DNA of 64,000 bases from Sphingomonas caeni (lineage in GTDB: Bacteria > Pseudomonadota > Alphaproteobacteria > Sphingomonadales > Sphingomonadaceae): positions 1 to 64,000 of the forward strand of contig NZ_JAPDOK010000007.1 in the NCBI RefSeq assembly GCF_026013415.1. Direction: 5' to 3'. The notes under the pieces are model-generated. The model searched no databases and was not told the DNA's origin. It was given only the letters and a program-made list of their open reading frames with translations. Position 1 is the first letter of the stretch; each line of letters starts with the position of its first letter. Made by a program: the position numbers and the translations under genes. Positions 46,326 through 54,912 of the stretch are shown piece by piece.

Positions 46326-47902
46326 AGGCCGTTGGCGATCTTGCCTTCGAGCCGCTTGGTGGCGTCCTCATCGGCATAGATCGCCGCCGCGCGCCACGCG
46401 TAACGCGCCTCGTAACGCCGCCCGACCTGCCAATAGGCATCGCCCAGATGCTCGTTGATCCTGGGGTCGCCCGGATCGGCCTTGGCCGCGCGCTCGAGCA
46501 GGGGCAGCGCCTTGGTCACGTCGCCGCGCTTGAAATAGGCCCAGCCGAGCGAATCGGTGATCACCGGGTCGCCCGGCTTGATCCGGTTGGCCTTCTCCAG
46601 CAGTGCCTGCCCGCCCTGGGCATCGTCGCCATGCTCGATCAGCGCATTGCCGAGATAGTTGAGCGCCAGCGGCTCGTTGGGGCCCAGCTCGATTGCGCGG
46701 CGGAGCTGGGACTGCGCCTCGTTCCAGCGGCCCGCACGATCGAGCGCGACGCCCTGGAGGTAATGCAGCGACCAGTCGCTTTCCCCGCCCGGGCGCTTGA
46801 GCGCGAGGCCATAGGCGGCGGCGGCATCGCCCCATTGCTTCTGCTCGGCGAGCAGGTCGCCATAGGTGCGCGCGTCCGCGGCGGTCCCGCCGCGTGCCTC
46901 GGCGGCGCCCCTGGCTTGCGCGACGGCTTCGGGCGTTCGGCCGGCGCGGCGCAACGCCGTGACCCGGCCCGCAAAGGCGCCGGGATAATAGGGGCTCTTG
47001 GGGCCGACCCTGGCGAGCTCGGCGAGCGCGAGGTCGTGATAACCGCCCTTGGAGAGCGCCTCGCCCAGATAGAGGCGCGCGCGCTCGTCGGACGGATCGA
47101 GCAGCAGCGCCGAGCGGGCGAGCAGGATCGAGATTTCGGATGGCGCGTCCTCGCTCACCAGATCGACCGTCAGGCTGAGAAACAGCCGCGCCGCGCCGAC
47201 CGCGCCGCCGGGCTTGCCGCGCTGCTTGCCGAGCGCCTTGCGCAGCGCCCCGAAATCGGGCCGGTCGCCGGCGAGCAAGGCGGCTGCTTCCTTGCGCTTG
47301 CCCTTCTGCGCCAGCATCAGCGCTGCGTTGATCCGCAGATCGTCATTGTCGGAGGCGGCGAGCATGCGCTTGACGCCCTCCAGCCCCTCATCGGTGCGCC
47401 CCAGCGCGATCATGATCAGCGCGCGATGCTCCATCGCGAAGCGGCGCGACAGGGCATTGTTGCTGCGCCCGTCGAGCCAGGGGAACGGATCCTCACCGCG
47501 ATCGAAGGCGAGCCAGGCGCGGAGCACCGGCACCATGAAATCGAGCGGGCCTTCCTCCATCTTGGCGACCGCGGCGTCGCACGCAGCCTTGTCGCCGCTC
47601 TGGAGCGCGATGGCGAAGCGGACGATCGGGGTGTCGATCGGCGGATCGGGGTTCTTCGACAGCACCTGCTCGGCGCGGGCGACGAGCGCGAAATCGCCCA
47701 CGGCCAGCCCGACGCGATAGGCGTGGAGCGCAATCGCCGGGTCGTCGGGATTGGCCGTCAACGCCTCGGCATAGCCCCTGGCGGCGACATCCGAGGCGCC
47801 GTCGGCATCAGCGGCGCGGGTGCGGACATAGTCGGCGAGCGGATCGACCTGGGCGTACGCCGGCGCCGCCGCGGTCACCGCGGCAAGCGCCAAGCCCAGC
47901 AT
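46322..47902 (-). CDS. Large exported TPR protein
   Basis: This 526-residue protein has a signal peptide (MLGLALAAVTAAAPAYAQ). Many TPR-type helical pairs follow, clearest at about 380-515 (LHYLQGVALDRAGRWNEAQS, ALNYLGNALIEHGDDAQGGQ, TDSLGWAYFKRGDVTKALPL). Genes of this type lie next to ispE in many sphingomonads; the function is unknown, with outer-membrane biogenesis a reasonable guess. The ATG at 47902 has the best signal peptide. Only one base separates it from the ETF-QO stop. Confidence 0.85.
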   Translation of the reverse strand: MLGLALAAVTAAAPAYAQVDPLADYVRTRAADADGASDVAARGYAEALTANPDDPAIALHAYRVGLAVGDFALVARAEQVLSKNPDPPIDTPIVRFAIALQSGDKAACDAAVAKMEEGPLDFMVPVLRAWLAFDRGEDPFPWLDGRSNNALSRRFAMEHRALIMIALGRTDEGLEGVKRMLAASDNDDLRINAALMLAQKGKRKEAAALLAGDRPDFGALRKALGKQRGKPGGAVGAARLFLSLTVDLVSEDAPSEISILLARSALLLDPSDERARLYLGEALSKGGYHDLALAELARVGPKSPYYPGAFAGRVTALRRAGRTPEAVAQARGAAEARGGTAADARTYGDLLAEQKQWGDAAAAYGLALKRPGGESDWSLHYLQGVALDRAGRWNEAQSQLRRAIELGPNEPLALNYLGNALIEHGDDAQGGQALLEKANRIKPGDPVITDSLGWAYFKRGDVTKALPLLERAAKADPGDPRINEHLGDAYWQVGRRYEARYAWRAAAIYADEDATKRLEGKIANGL

Positions 47903-47903
47903 T

Positions 47904-49556
47904 TTACATGTTCGGATAATTGGGGCCGCCTCCGCCTTCGGGCACCACCCAGGTGATATTCTGGCTGGGGTCCTTGATGTCGCACGTCTTGCAGTGCACG
48001 CAGTTCTGCGCGTTGATCTGGAAACGGGCGTCGTCGCCTTCGCCAATCACCTCATACACGCCTGCCGGACAATAACGCTGGGCGGGCTCGGCGTACAAGG
48101 GCAGGTTGACGTGGATCGGGATCTCCGGGTCCTTGAGCGTCAGGTGGATCGGCTGGTCCTCCTCATGATTGGTGTTCGAGAGGAACACCGAGGAGAGCTT
48201 GTCGAAGCTGAGCTTGCCGTCGGGCTTGGGATAATCGATCGGCTTCGCGTTCGCGGCGCGGTGCATGTATTTGTAATCGGGCTTGTGCTGCATCGTGAAG
48301 GGCCAGCGCAGGCCGAGCACTTCTGACCACATCGCCATGCCGGCGAAGACGGTGCCCCAGGTGCCGCCGAACTTCTTGACCAGCGGGACGACGTTGCGGA
48401 CGCCCTTCAGCTCCGAATAGACCCAGCTCGCCTCATAGGCTTGCGGATAGGCGGTCAGCTCGTCGGCGCTGCGCCCGGCCTGGACCGCGGCGAAGGCAGC
48501 CTCGGCGGCCATCATCCCGCTCTTGACCGCGGTGTGGCTGCCCTTGATCCGGGGGACGTTGAGGAATCCCGCGGCGTCGCCCACCAGGGCCGCGCCGGGC
48601 GCGACGAGCTTGGGCACCGATTGCCAGCCGCCATCGCTGATCGCGCGCGCGCCATAGCTCACGCGCTTGCCGCCTTCGAGGATCTCGGCGATCGCCGGGT
48701 GGTGCTTCCAGCGCTGGAGTTCGTGGAAGGGCGAGAGCCAGGGGTTGGCATAATCGAGCCACACCACGAAGCCGAGCGCCACCTGCCCGTCAGCCTGGTG
48801 ATAGAGGAAGCTGCCGCCCTGGGTGTCGTCGTCGAGCGGCCAGCCCTGGGTGTGGATCACGCGGCCGGGCTTGTGCTTGGCCGGATCGATATCCCACAGC
48901 TCCTTGATGCCGATGCCATAGACCTGCGGCTGGGAGTCCTTCGCCAGATCGAAATCGCGGATCAGCTGCTTGGTCAGATGCCCGCGCGCGCCCTCGGCGA
49001 AGAAGGTGTATTTGGCGTGGAGCTCGAGGCCGGGCTGGTAATCGGGCTTGTGGGTGCCGTCGCGCGCCACGCCCATGTCGCCGGTGGCGACGCCCTTCAC
49101 CGATCCGTCGTCGTTGAACAGGATCTCGGCCGCGGCGAAGCCCGGGAAGATCTCGACGCCCAGTTCCTCGGCCTTGCCCGCGAGCCAGCGGCAGAGATTG
49201 CCGAGCGATCCCGTGTAGGTTCCTTTATTGTGCATGAAGGGCGGGGTCATGAACTCGGGGAAGCTCGACTTGCCGTTCCTGGTCAGCACCCAGTGATGGT
49301 TCTCGGTCACCGGGCAGGCGGCGAGCGGGCAGCCCTGGTCGCGCCAGTCGGGGATCAGTTCGTCGAGTCCCTTGGGATCGACCACCGCGCCCGACAAGAT
49401 GTGCGCGCCGACCTCGGAGCCCTTTTCGAGTACGCAGACCGACAATTCGGCCCCCGCCTCGCCCGCCAGTTGCTTCAGCCGAATCGCCGCCGAAAGACCC
49501 GCAGGCCCCGCCCCTACGATCACCACGTCGTAAGGCATCGACTCCCGTTCGCTCAT
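47904..49556 (-). CDS. etfD: Electron transfer flavoprotein-ubiquinone oxidoreductase
   Basis: This 550-residue membrane-associated FAD/Fe-S enzyme passes electrons from ETF to ubiquinone. It has the N-terminal dinucleotide motif VVIVGAGPAGLSAAI, a second FAD motif ALVGDAAGFLNVPRIKGSHT, and a C-terminal ferredoxin-like cluster with NCVHCKTCDIKDPSQN (Cys ligands) plus a fourth cysteine upstream in RYCPAG. The ATG at 49556 has AGGGAG 6 bases upstream; ATG 49562 is an alternative. It is divergent from the UDG-like gene. Confidence 0.95.
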   Translation of the reverse strand: MSERESMPYDVVIVGAGPAGLSAAIRLKQLAGEAGAELSVCVLEKGSEVGAHILSGAVVDPKGLDELIPDWRDQGCPLAACPVTENHHWVLTRNGKSSFPEFMTPPFMHNKGTYTGSLGNLCRWLAGKAEELGVEIFPGFAAAEILFNDDGSVKGVATGDMGVARDGTHKPDYQPGLELHAKYTFFAEGARGHLTKQLIRDFDLAKDSQPQVYGIGIKELWDIDPAKHKPGRVIHTQGWPLDDDTQGGSFLYHQADGQVALGFVVWLDYANPWLSPFHELQRWKHHPAIAEILEGGKRVSYGARAISDGGWQSVPKLVAPGAALVGDAAGFLNVPRIKGSHTAVKSGMMAAEAAFAAVQAGRSADELTAYPQAYEASWVYSELKGVRNVVPLVKKFGGTWGTVFAGMAMWSEVLGLRWPFTMQHKPDYKYMHRAANAKPIDYPKPDGKLSFDKLSSVFLSNTNHEEDQPIHLTLKDPEIPIHVNLPLYAEPAQRYCPAGVYEVIGEGDDARFQINAQNCVHCKTCDIKDPSQNITWVVPEGGGGPNYPNM

Positions 49557-49683
49557 CTCCATCTCCCTCACCGTCCTTGTTCGGGACGGGTTCGCGCGCG
49601 CTCATCGTATGCGCGCAACGTCCTGTCCCTAAGGCGATGGGGCCAGATTGACCGCGGCGTCAAGGCATTGGCCTATGCGATCC

Positions 49684-50409
49684 ATGGGCGGGGAATATGG
49701 GGATCAGTGGCGTCAAAGCCTTGCGAGCGCACTCGAATGGTGGCGCGACGCGGGGGTCGAGACGCTCGCCGAGGACGAACCGCGCGACTGGCTCGCGCGG
49801 CCGGCCCCGGTGCGTGAGACCGCACCCGAGGCGGTTGCCGCTACGGCAGCGCCGGTGGCGGCGCTTCCCGATACGATCGAGGGCTTCATTGGCTGGCGGA
49901 TGAGCGATGCCGCGCCCGAGGCCGATTGGCTCACGCCGCGGATCGCGCCGGCGGGCCCTGCCGGCGCCGATCTGATGATCCTCACCGACATGCCCGATGC
50001 CGAAGATACCGACTCGCTGATGAGCGGACCGGCGGGGCGGCTGCTCGACCGGATGCTCGCCGCGATCGGCCTGAACCGCGACTCGGTGCATCTCGCACCG
50101 CTCGCCTGGGCGCGGCCGCTCGCCGGGCAGATCCCGGGCGAAGCAGAGCCCAAGTTGATCGAGCTCGCGCTGCATCACATCGGCCTGGTGGCCCCGAAGA
50201 AGCTGCTGTTGCTTGGGACTTCGGCGAATCGTGTACTTGGCACGACGAGCGGTTCAGCTTCGGGAAATGGCATACATGACATTAATCATTCTGGCGGAAA
50301 TACGAAGGCCGTGGCGACCTTCCACCCTCGTTTCCTGATGGAACGTCCCGCCGCCAAGGCCGAGGCCTGGAAACATCTGTTGCTGTTTAGCCGGGGGATC
50401 GGCCAGTGA
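49684..50409 (+). CDS. Uracil-DNA glycosylase-like protein lacking Fe-S and catalytic motifs
   Basis: This 241-residue protein has the fold signature of family-4/5 UDGs in its second half (AGRLLDRMLAAIGLNRDSVH, PKKLLLLGTSANRVLG, TFHPRFLMERP). However, there are no cysteines in the whole protein, so the [4Fe-4S] cluster is absent. The catalytic motif GEAPG is replaced by TDMPDAED. It is probably not an active glycosylase of the standard kind. The start could also be the ATG at 49675. The lytic transglycosylase start overlaps its stop by 4 bases. Confidence 0.7.
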   Translation: MGGEYGDQWRQSLASALEWWRDAGVETLAEDEPRDWLARPAPVRETAPEAVAATAAPVAALPDTIEGFIGWRMSDAAPEADWLTPRIAPAGPAGADLMILTDMPDAEDTDSLMSGPAGRLLDRMLAAIGLNRDSVHLAPLAWARPLAGQIPGEAEPKLIELALHHIGLVAPKKLLLLGTSANRVLGTTSGSASGNGIHDINHSGGNTKAVATFHPRFLMERPAAKAEAWKHLLLFSRGIGQ

Positions 50410-52256
50410 AGTTGCGTATCACCCTTTTCGCCGCGTTGCTGGCGCTTCCCGTTGCGGCTCATGCCGCGCCCGATGAGGCCAAGGTCGAGGAACGGCTGGT
50501 CGCCACCACCGATCAGGCGGTGCCCGAGGCGTCGCTGCGCTTCGATCGCCCCGGACCCGGCCGCCCCGCCCCGGCGATGCGCGACGGCGACGGCATTCCC
50601 GACCAGCTCGACGCCGATCAGCGCGCCGATTACCGCAAGGTCTTCGCCGCGATCCGCGAGAAGCGCTGGGCCGATGCCGAGGCGATCCTGACTCAGATGC
50701 GCACCGGGCCGCTCCACGCGATCGCGCGCGCCGAGCTCTACACCGCCGCGGGCTCGCCCAAGGTCGAGCTCGCGCCCCTGCTCGCGCTGATCGCCGACTC
50801 GCCCGAACTGCCCCAGGCCGAGCAGCTCAGCCGCATGGCCCGCACCCGCGGCGCGACCGATACGCCCGATCTGCCCAACCCGCAGCGGCTGGTCTGGTTC
50901 GACTCGGCGCCCACCCGCATCCGCGTCGCCTCCACCCGCAGCGATTCGGCCTCGACCGAGGTCGCGCTGGCGATCCAGCCCTTCGTGAAGTCCGATGACG
51001 GCGCCTCGGCCGAGGCGCTGGTCGAGGCGCATGTCCAGGACATGAGCCCCGAAGCCGCGACCGAATGGCGGCAAAAGACCGCCTGGATCTATTATGTCTC
51101 GGGCGACGATACCAATGCGCGCCGCATGGCCGCCAAGGGCCAGGCCGGAACCGGCAGCTGGGCGGCGCAGGCCGACTGGATCCAGGGCCTCGCCTCATGG
51201 CGGCAGGGCGATTGCGAGGCCGCGGGCGCCGCGTTCGAAGCCGTCGCCAACCGCGCCGCCGATGTCGAGCTGCGCACCGCCGGCCTCTATTGGGCCTCGC
51301 GCGCCGATATGGCGTGCGGGCATCCCGAGCGGGTTTCGGGGCACCTGAACACCGCCTCGCAATATGGCGAGACCTTCTATGGCCTGCTCGCGCGCCAGGC
51401 GCTGGGGATCGACGATAAGACCCCGGTCCGCGGCGAGACCATGATCGCCGAGGACTGGCGCAAGCTCGAGCGGCACCGCAATGTCCGCGTCGCCGCGGCT
51501 TTGGTCGAGATCGGCGAGAACCGGCTGGCCGACGAGGTGCTCCGCCAGCAGGCGCGCTTCTCCACCCCCGACGAACATGCCGCGCTCACCCGGCTCGCGG
51601 GGCGGATGAGCCTCGCCTCGACCCAGCTCTGGCTGTCGCACAACGGCCCGGCGGGCGCCCAGCCCTTGCTCGAGGCGCGCTATCCGATGCCCAACTGGAC
51701 CCCCGCGGGCGGCTGGCGGGTCGATCGCGCGCTCGTCTATGCCCACACGCTCCAGGAATCGCGCTTCAACGCCGATGTGCGCAGCGCCGCCGGGGCGGTG
51801 GGGCTGCTGCAGGTCAAGCCGATCGCCGCCATCGATATCGGCCGCGCGCGGGGCGTGAACTATGCCAGCTCGGACCTGACCAAGCCCGCGGTCAACATGG
51901 AACTCGGCCAATCCTATATCGAGCAGCTGCGCGACCTGCCCTTTACCGGCGGGCTGCTGCCCAAGGTGATCGCAGCCTATAATGCGGGGCCGACGCCGGT
52001 GACGAACTGGAACAGCACGATCCGCGATAATGGCGATCCTTTGCTGTATATCGAGAGCATCCCCTATTGGGAGACGCGCGGCTATGTGATGATCGTGCTG
52101 CGCAATTACTGGATGTACGAGCTGCAGGAGGGCCGCCCCTCGCCGAGCCGCGACGCGCTGGTGCAGGGGCTGTGGCCGCGCTTCCCGGGGCTGCCGGGGC
52201 CGAGCGCGGTCCGGATGGGCCGGGGGCAGCAGTTTCCGTCGTCCACGCTCCACTGA
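50406..52256 (+). CDS. Soluble lytic murein transglycosylase (SLT)
   Basis: This 616-residue periplasmic enzyme cleaves peptidoglycan glycan strands to 1,6-anhydroMurNAc ends. It has a signal peptide (about 1-21), a long helical-repeat (U-type) region, and a C-terminal SLT domain. The catalytic glutamate is Glu451 in LQESRFNADVRSAAG, followed by GAVGLLQVKP and the AYNAGPTPV motif. The GTG start overlaps the previous stop (GTGA). moaB follows after 15 bp. Confidence 0.92.
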   Translation: MKLRITLFAALLALPVAAHAAPDEAKVEERLVATTDQAVPEASLRFDRPGPGRPAPAMRDGDGIPDQLDADQRADYRKVFAAIREKRWADAEAILTQMRTGPLHAIARAELYTAAGSPKVELAPLLALIADSPELPQAEQLSRMARTRGATDTPDLPNPQRLVWFDSAPTRIRVASTRSDSASTEVALAIQPFVKSDDGASAEALVEAHVQDMSPEAATEWRQKTAWIYYVSGDDTNARRMAAKGQAGTGSWAAQADWIQGLASWRQGDCEAAGAAFEAVANRAADVELRTAGLYWASRADMACGHPERVSGHLNTASQYGETFYGLLARQALGIDDKTPVRGETMIAEDWRKLERHRNVRVAAALVEIGENRLADEVLRQQARFSTPDEHAALTRLAGRMSLASTQLWLSHNGPAGAQPLLEARYPMPNWTPAGGWRVDRALVYAHTLQESRFNADVRSAAGAVGLLQVKPIAAIDIGRARGVNYASSDLTKPAVNMELGQSYIEQLRDLPFTGGLLPKVIAAYNAGPTPVTNWNSTIRDNGDPLLYIESIPYWETRGYVMIVLRNYWMYELQEGRPSPSRDALVQGLWPRFPGLPGPSAVRMGRGQQFPSSTLH

Positions 52257-52271
52257 TGCCGATCGACGCCA

Positions 52272-52799
52272 ATGCCTTTGGATGAAAGCCGGGATTTCCT
52301 GCCGGTCCGCATCGCGGTGCTGACCGTTTCCGATACGCGGACATTGGCCGATGACCGTTCGGGGGATACCCTGGTCGCACGGCTCGAAGGCGCCGGCCAT
52401 GTCCTCGCCGACAGGGCGATCGTGACCGACGATGCCGATGCGATCGTGGGCAAGCTCCACGCCTGGATCGACGATCCGGAGATCGACTGCGTGCTCACCA
52501 CCGGCGGCACCGGGGTGACGGGGCGCGATATTACCCCCGAGGCGCTGGCGCGGGTGTGGGACAAGGAAATCCCCGGCTTCGGCGAGCTGTTCCGCTGGCT
52601 CAGCTACCAGACGATCGGCACCTCGACGATCCAGTCGCGCGCTTGCGCCGGCGTGGCGCGGGGCACCTATCTCTTCGCGCTGCCGGGTTCGACCGGTGCG
52701 GTGAAGGATGCGTGGGACGGAATATTGCGCGACCAGCTCGATATCCGGCACCGGCCGTGCAACTTCGTCGAGCTGATGCCGCGGCTGATGGAGCGGTGA
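52272..52799 (+). CDS. moaB: Molybdenum cofactor biosynthesis protein MoaB
   Basis: This 175-residue MoaB/MogA-fold protein adenylates molybdopterin. It has [20 protein letters not shown] near the start, the [16 protein letters not shown] substrate-binding loop (about 77-92) and [16 protein letters not shown] near the end. Other molybdopterin genes are not in the window. Repeats follow the stop. Confidence 0.93.
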   Translation: MPLDESRDFLPVRIAVLTVSDTRTLADDRSGDTLVARLEGAGHVLADRAIVTDDADAIVGKLHAWIDDPEIDCVLTTGGTGVTGRDITPEALARVWDKEIPGFGELFRWLSYQTIGTSTIQSRACAGVARGTYLFALPGSTGAVKDAWDGILRDQLDIRHRPCNFVELMPRLMER

Positions 52800-52803
52800 C
52801 CTC

Positions 52804-52852
52804 AATCCTCTCCCGGAGGGAGAGGGGGACCAGCGAAGCTGGTGGAGAGGGA
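52804..52852. repeat. Left inverted repeat flanking the DUF559 gene
   Basis: About 50 bp with two hairpins: CTCTCCCGGAGGGAGAG and ACCAGCGAAGCTGGT, with an outer TCCTCTC...GAGAGGGA pairing. It is the inverted counterpart of 53211-53260, with the same order of hairpins read from the outside in. It fills the gap between convergent moaB and the DUF559 gene, whose TAA begins at the next base. Confidence 0.85.
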
Positions 52853-53149
52853 TTATCCGCGAGCGGTGGCCACGATGTAGCGGACTACCCCCTCCATATT
52901 GCGCAACACATCCGAGGCGTTGATTCGAAGTACGCGGACATTCTGCAAACGAAGCCAGGCGTCCCTCACGGCGTTCCGCTCAGGCTGGTCACCGCGTCCG
53001 TGGATTTCCCCATCCACCTCGACTGCAAGAGCAACCTCGTAGCAATAGAAGTCCAGAAAATACCGGCCCGCACGATGCTGATGGCGGAATTTCAGCCCGT
53101 CCGGGCGCTTTCTGAGTTCGCGCCATAGCAAGACCTCCGGCAGGGTCAT
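52853..53149 (-). CDS. DUF559 (Vsr/endonuclease-like) small protein
   Basis: This 98-residue protein matches DUF559: LLWRELRKRPDGLKFRHQHR, then GRYFLDFYCYEVALAVEVDG with the Asp (FLDFYC) and Glu-x-Asp (VEVDGEIH) of a PD-(D/E)XK/Vsr-type nuclease site. The ATG at 53149 is the first start available, yet the family pattern seems to continue upstream in frame (ARAKQLRRE) toward the flanking repeat with no start codon. The N-terminus may be truncated or use an unusual start. Inverted repeats lie on both sides. Confidence 0.8.
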   Translation of the reverse strand: MTLPEVLLWRELRKRPDGLKFRHQHRAGRYFLDFYCYEVALAVEVDGEIHGRGDQPERNAVRDAWLRLQNVRVLRINASDVLRNMEGVVRYIVATARG

Positions 53150-53210
53150 CTCTCGCCGGAGCTGCTTGGCACGCGCTCGCGTAGCCTTCGGGGCGGTTAG
53201 CTTGCGGATA

Positions 53211-53260
53211 CTCCCCCTCCACCGCTTCGCGGTCCCCCTCCCCCTCCGGGGGAGGAATTA
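53211..53260. repeat. Right inverted repeat flanking the DUF559 gene
   Basis: About 50 bp with the hairpins ACCGCTTCGCGGT and CCCCCTCCGGGGG, inverted relative to 52804-52852. It ends in TTA at 53258-53260, which is the TAA stop codon of the VOC gene read on the minus strand. Between this repeat and the DUF559 ATG lie 61 bp that extend the DUF559 frame. Confidence 0.85.
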
Positions 53261-53608
53261 GTGAGTTTCCGGCTCGTTGATGCACACCCCCAGCTCATGC
53301 CCCGCCGGATCGCGGAAGTGGAAGCGCCGCCCGCCCGGAAAGGCGAAGATCGGCAGGGTGATCACCCCGCCCGCGGCCACGACCTTCTCCAGCGCGCCTT
53401 CCAGATCTTCCTTCACCTCGACGATCGGCATGATGTTGGCGATGGCGTGGTCCTCGCTGCCGTTGAGGCCCATATCGGTGTCGCCCGTCATGGTCGCGGC
53501 ATAGTCCGGCCCGAAATCGGTGAAGGCCCAGCCGAATGCCCCGGCATAGAAATCGCGCACCTCGGCCACGGCCTTCACGGGCAATTCTACATAGCTGATC
53601 CTGAGCAT
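53258..53608 (-). CDS. Glyoxalase/VOC-superfamily protein
   Basis: This 116-residue single-unit VOC protein reads MLRISYVELPVKAVAEVRDF and YAGAFGWAFTDFGPDYAATM at the N-terminus and FHFRDPAGHELGVCIN at the end. Candidate metal ligands include the glutamate of YVELPV and the C-terminal GHELGV. The start at 53608 or 53611 is preceded by GGAGG. The substrate is unknown. Its stop codon lies in the repeat downstream. Confidence 0.82.
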   Translation of the reverse strand: MLRISYVELPVKAVAEVRDFYAGAFGWAFTDFGPDYAATMTGDTDMGLNGSEDHAIANIMPIVEVKEDLEGALEKVVAAGGVITLPIFAFPGGRRFHFRDPAGHELGVCINEPETH

Positions 53609-53661
53609 CATCCGCCTCCAATGTTCTTGTAATGTTCTACCCGAAGGCCTAGCGTTCCGCA

Positions 53662-54735
53662 ATGGCCAAATCCCGCCCCACCCGCGGCGCAACGCTGAAC
53701 CGGGAAAGCACGCGCTTCAACCTGCCCGAGCGCGAGGCAGATGGCGACTGGCTCGATGCGCAGGAACTGGTCGACCAGGGCCCTCCCCCGCTCCGCACCA
53801 CGGTGACCGTCGAGAAGCCGAAGACGATCATCACCCGCAACGCCTCGCCCGACATCGCCTTCGACCGCTCGATCAACCCCTATCGCGGCTGCGAGCATGG
53901 CTGCATCTATTGCTTCGCGCGGCCTTCCCACGCCTATCACGACCTTTCCCCCGGCATCGATTTCGAAACCCGCCTCTTCGCCAAGCCCGACGCCCCCCGC
54001 CTGCTGCGCGAGGAGCTGGGCAAGCGCGGCTATGTGTGCCGGGCGATCGCGTTCGGCACCAACACCGATCCCTATCAGCCGATCGAGGCCGAGTGGCGGA
54101 TCACCCGCGGCTGCATCGAAGTGCTGGCGGAGTGCGACCATCCGCTGACGATCACCACCAAGTCCGACCGGGTGACGCGCGATATCGACCTGCTGGCGCC
54201 AATGGCCGCCAAGGGGCTGGCGGCGGTGATGCTCTCGGTCACCTCGCTCGACCCCAAGGTGGCGATGACGGTCGAGCCCCGCGCCCCGCATCCCGAGAAG
54301 CGGCTGGCGGCGATGCGCAAACTCAGCGACGCGGGCATTCCCGTCTTCCTCTCCATGTCCCCGGTGATCCCCGCGATCACCGATCACGAGATGGAGCACA
54401 TCATGGAGCGCGCCGCGGAGGCCGGCGCCCGCGCCGCCTTCTTCCTCCCCGTCCGCCTTCCTCACGAGGTCGCGCCCCTCTTCCGCGCCTGGCTCGACAC
54501 CCATTTCCCCGATCGCGCGGGAAAGGTCATGTCGATCATCCAGTCGATCCGAGGCGGCAAGGATAATGACGGCAATTTCCACACGCGCTTCAAGGGCCAG
54601 GGCGCCTGGGCCGATCTGCTGCGCACCCGCTTCCACAAGGCCGCGCGGCGTTACGGGCTCGACAGCGAGCGGTTCAACGTGCGCACCGATCTGTTCCGCC
54701 CGCCGCAGGGCGACCAGTTCAGCCTGCCGATCTAG
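53662..54735 (+). CDS. PA0069-family radical SAM protein
   Basis: This 357-residue protein has a radical SAM cluster CEHGCIYC (Cys77, Cys81, Cys84) in NPYRGCEHGCIYCFARPSH. The SplB-like barrel follows (TLDPKVA-type segment SVTSLDPKVAMTVEPRAP; SPVIPAITDHEME). This group is widespread in Proteobacteria as 'PA0069 family' and has no proven substrate. Its TAG stop (54733-54735) is part of the CTAG that starts the repeat unit R2. Confidence 0.88.
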   Translation: MAKSRPTRGATLNRESTRFNLPEREADGDWLDAQELVDQGPPPLRTTVTVEKPKTIITRNASPDIAFDRSINPYRGCEHGCIYCFARPSHAYHDLSPGIDFETRLFAKPDAPRLLREELGKRGYVCRAIAFGTNTDPYQPIEAEWRITRGCIEVLAECDHPLTITTKSDRVTRDIDLLAPMAAKGLAAVMLSVTSLDPKVAMTVEPRAPHPEKRLAAMRKLSDAGIPVFLSMSPVIPAITDHEMEHIMERAAEAGARAAFFLPVRLPHEVAPLFRAWLDTHFPDRAGKVMSIIQSIRGGKDNDGNFHTRFKGQGAWADLLRTRFHKAARRYGLDSERFNVRTDLFRPPQGDQFSLPI

Positions 54736-54912
54736 GACGGATCGCCATTCAGCGAGCAAGGTTGATCCTCCCCCGCCAGGGGGAGGTGGCGCCGAAGGCG
54801 ACGGAGGGGGAGGACACGAAACAGCCGTGACCGCCGCCCTCCCCCTCCGTCACGCTACGCGTGCCACCTCCCCCTGGCGGGGGAGGATGAGTTGAATGGC
54901 GGTCCGTCCTAG
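54732..54912. repeat. Repeat unit R2: hairpin core with inverted ends (MITE-like)
   Basis: This 181 bp unit has near-perfect terminal inverted repeats of about 22 bp: CTAGGACGGATCGCCATTCA at the left and the complement of CTAGGACGGACCGCCATTCA at the right. The GC-rich core at 54766-54887 matches R1 (32142) and R3. The terminal CTAG supplies the stop codons of both flanking convergent genes (TAG at 54733 on plus, TAG at 54909-54911 on minus). There is no reading frame. It may be a MITE or a bidirectional terminator cassette. Confidence 0.85.
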
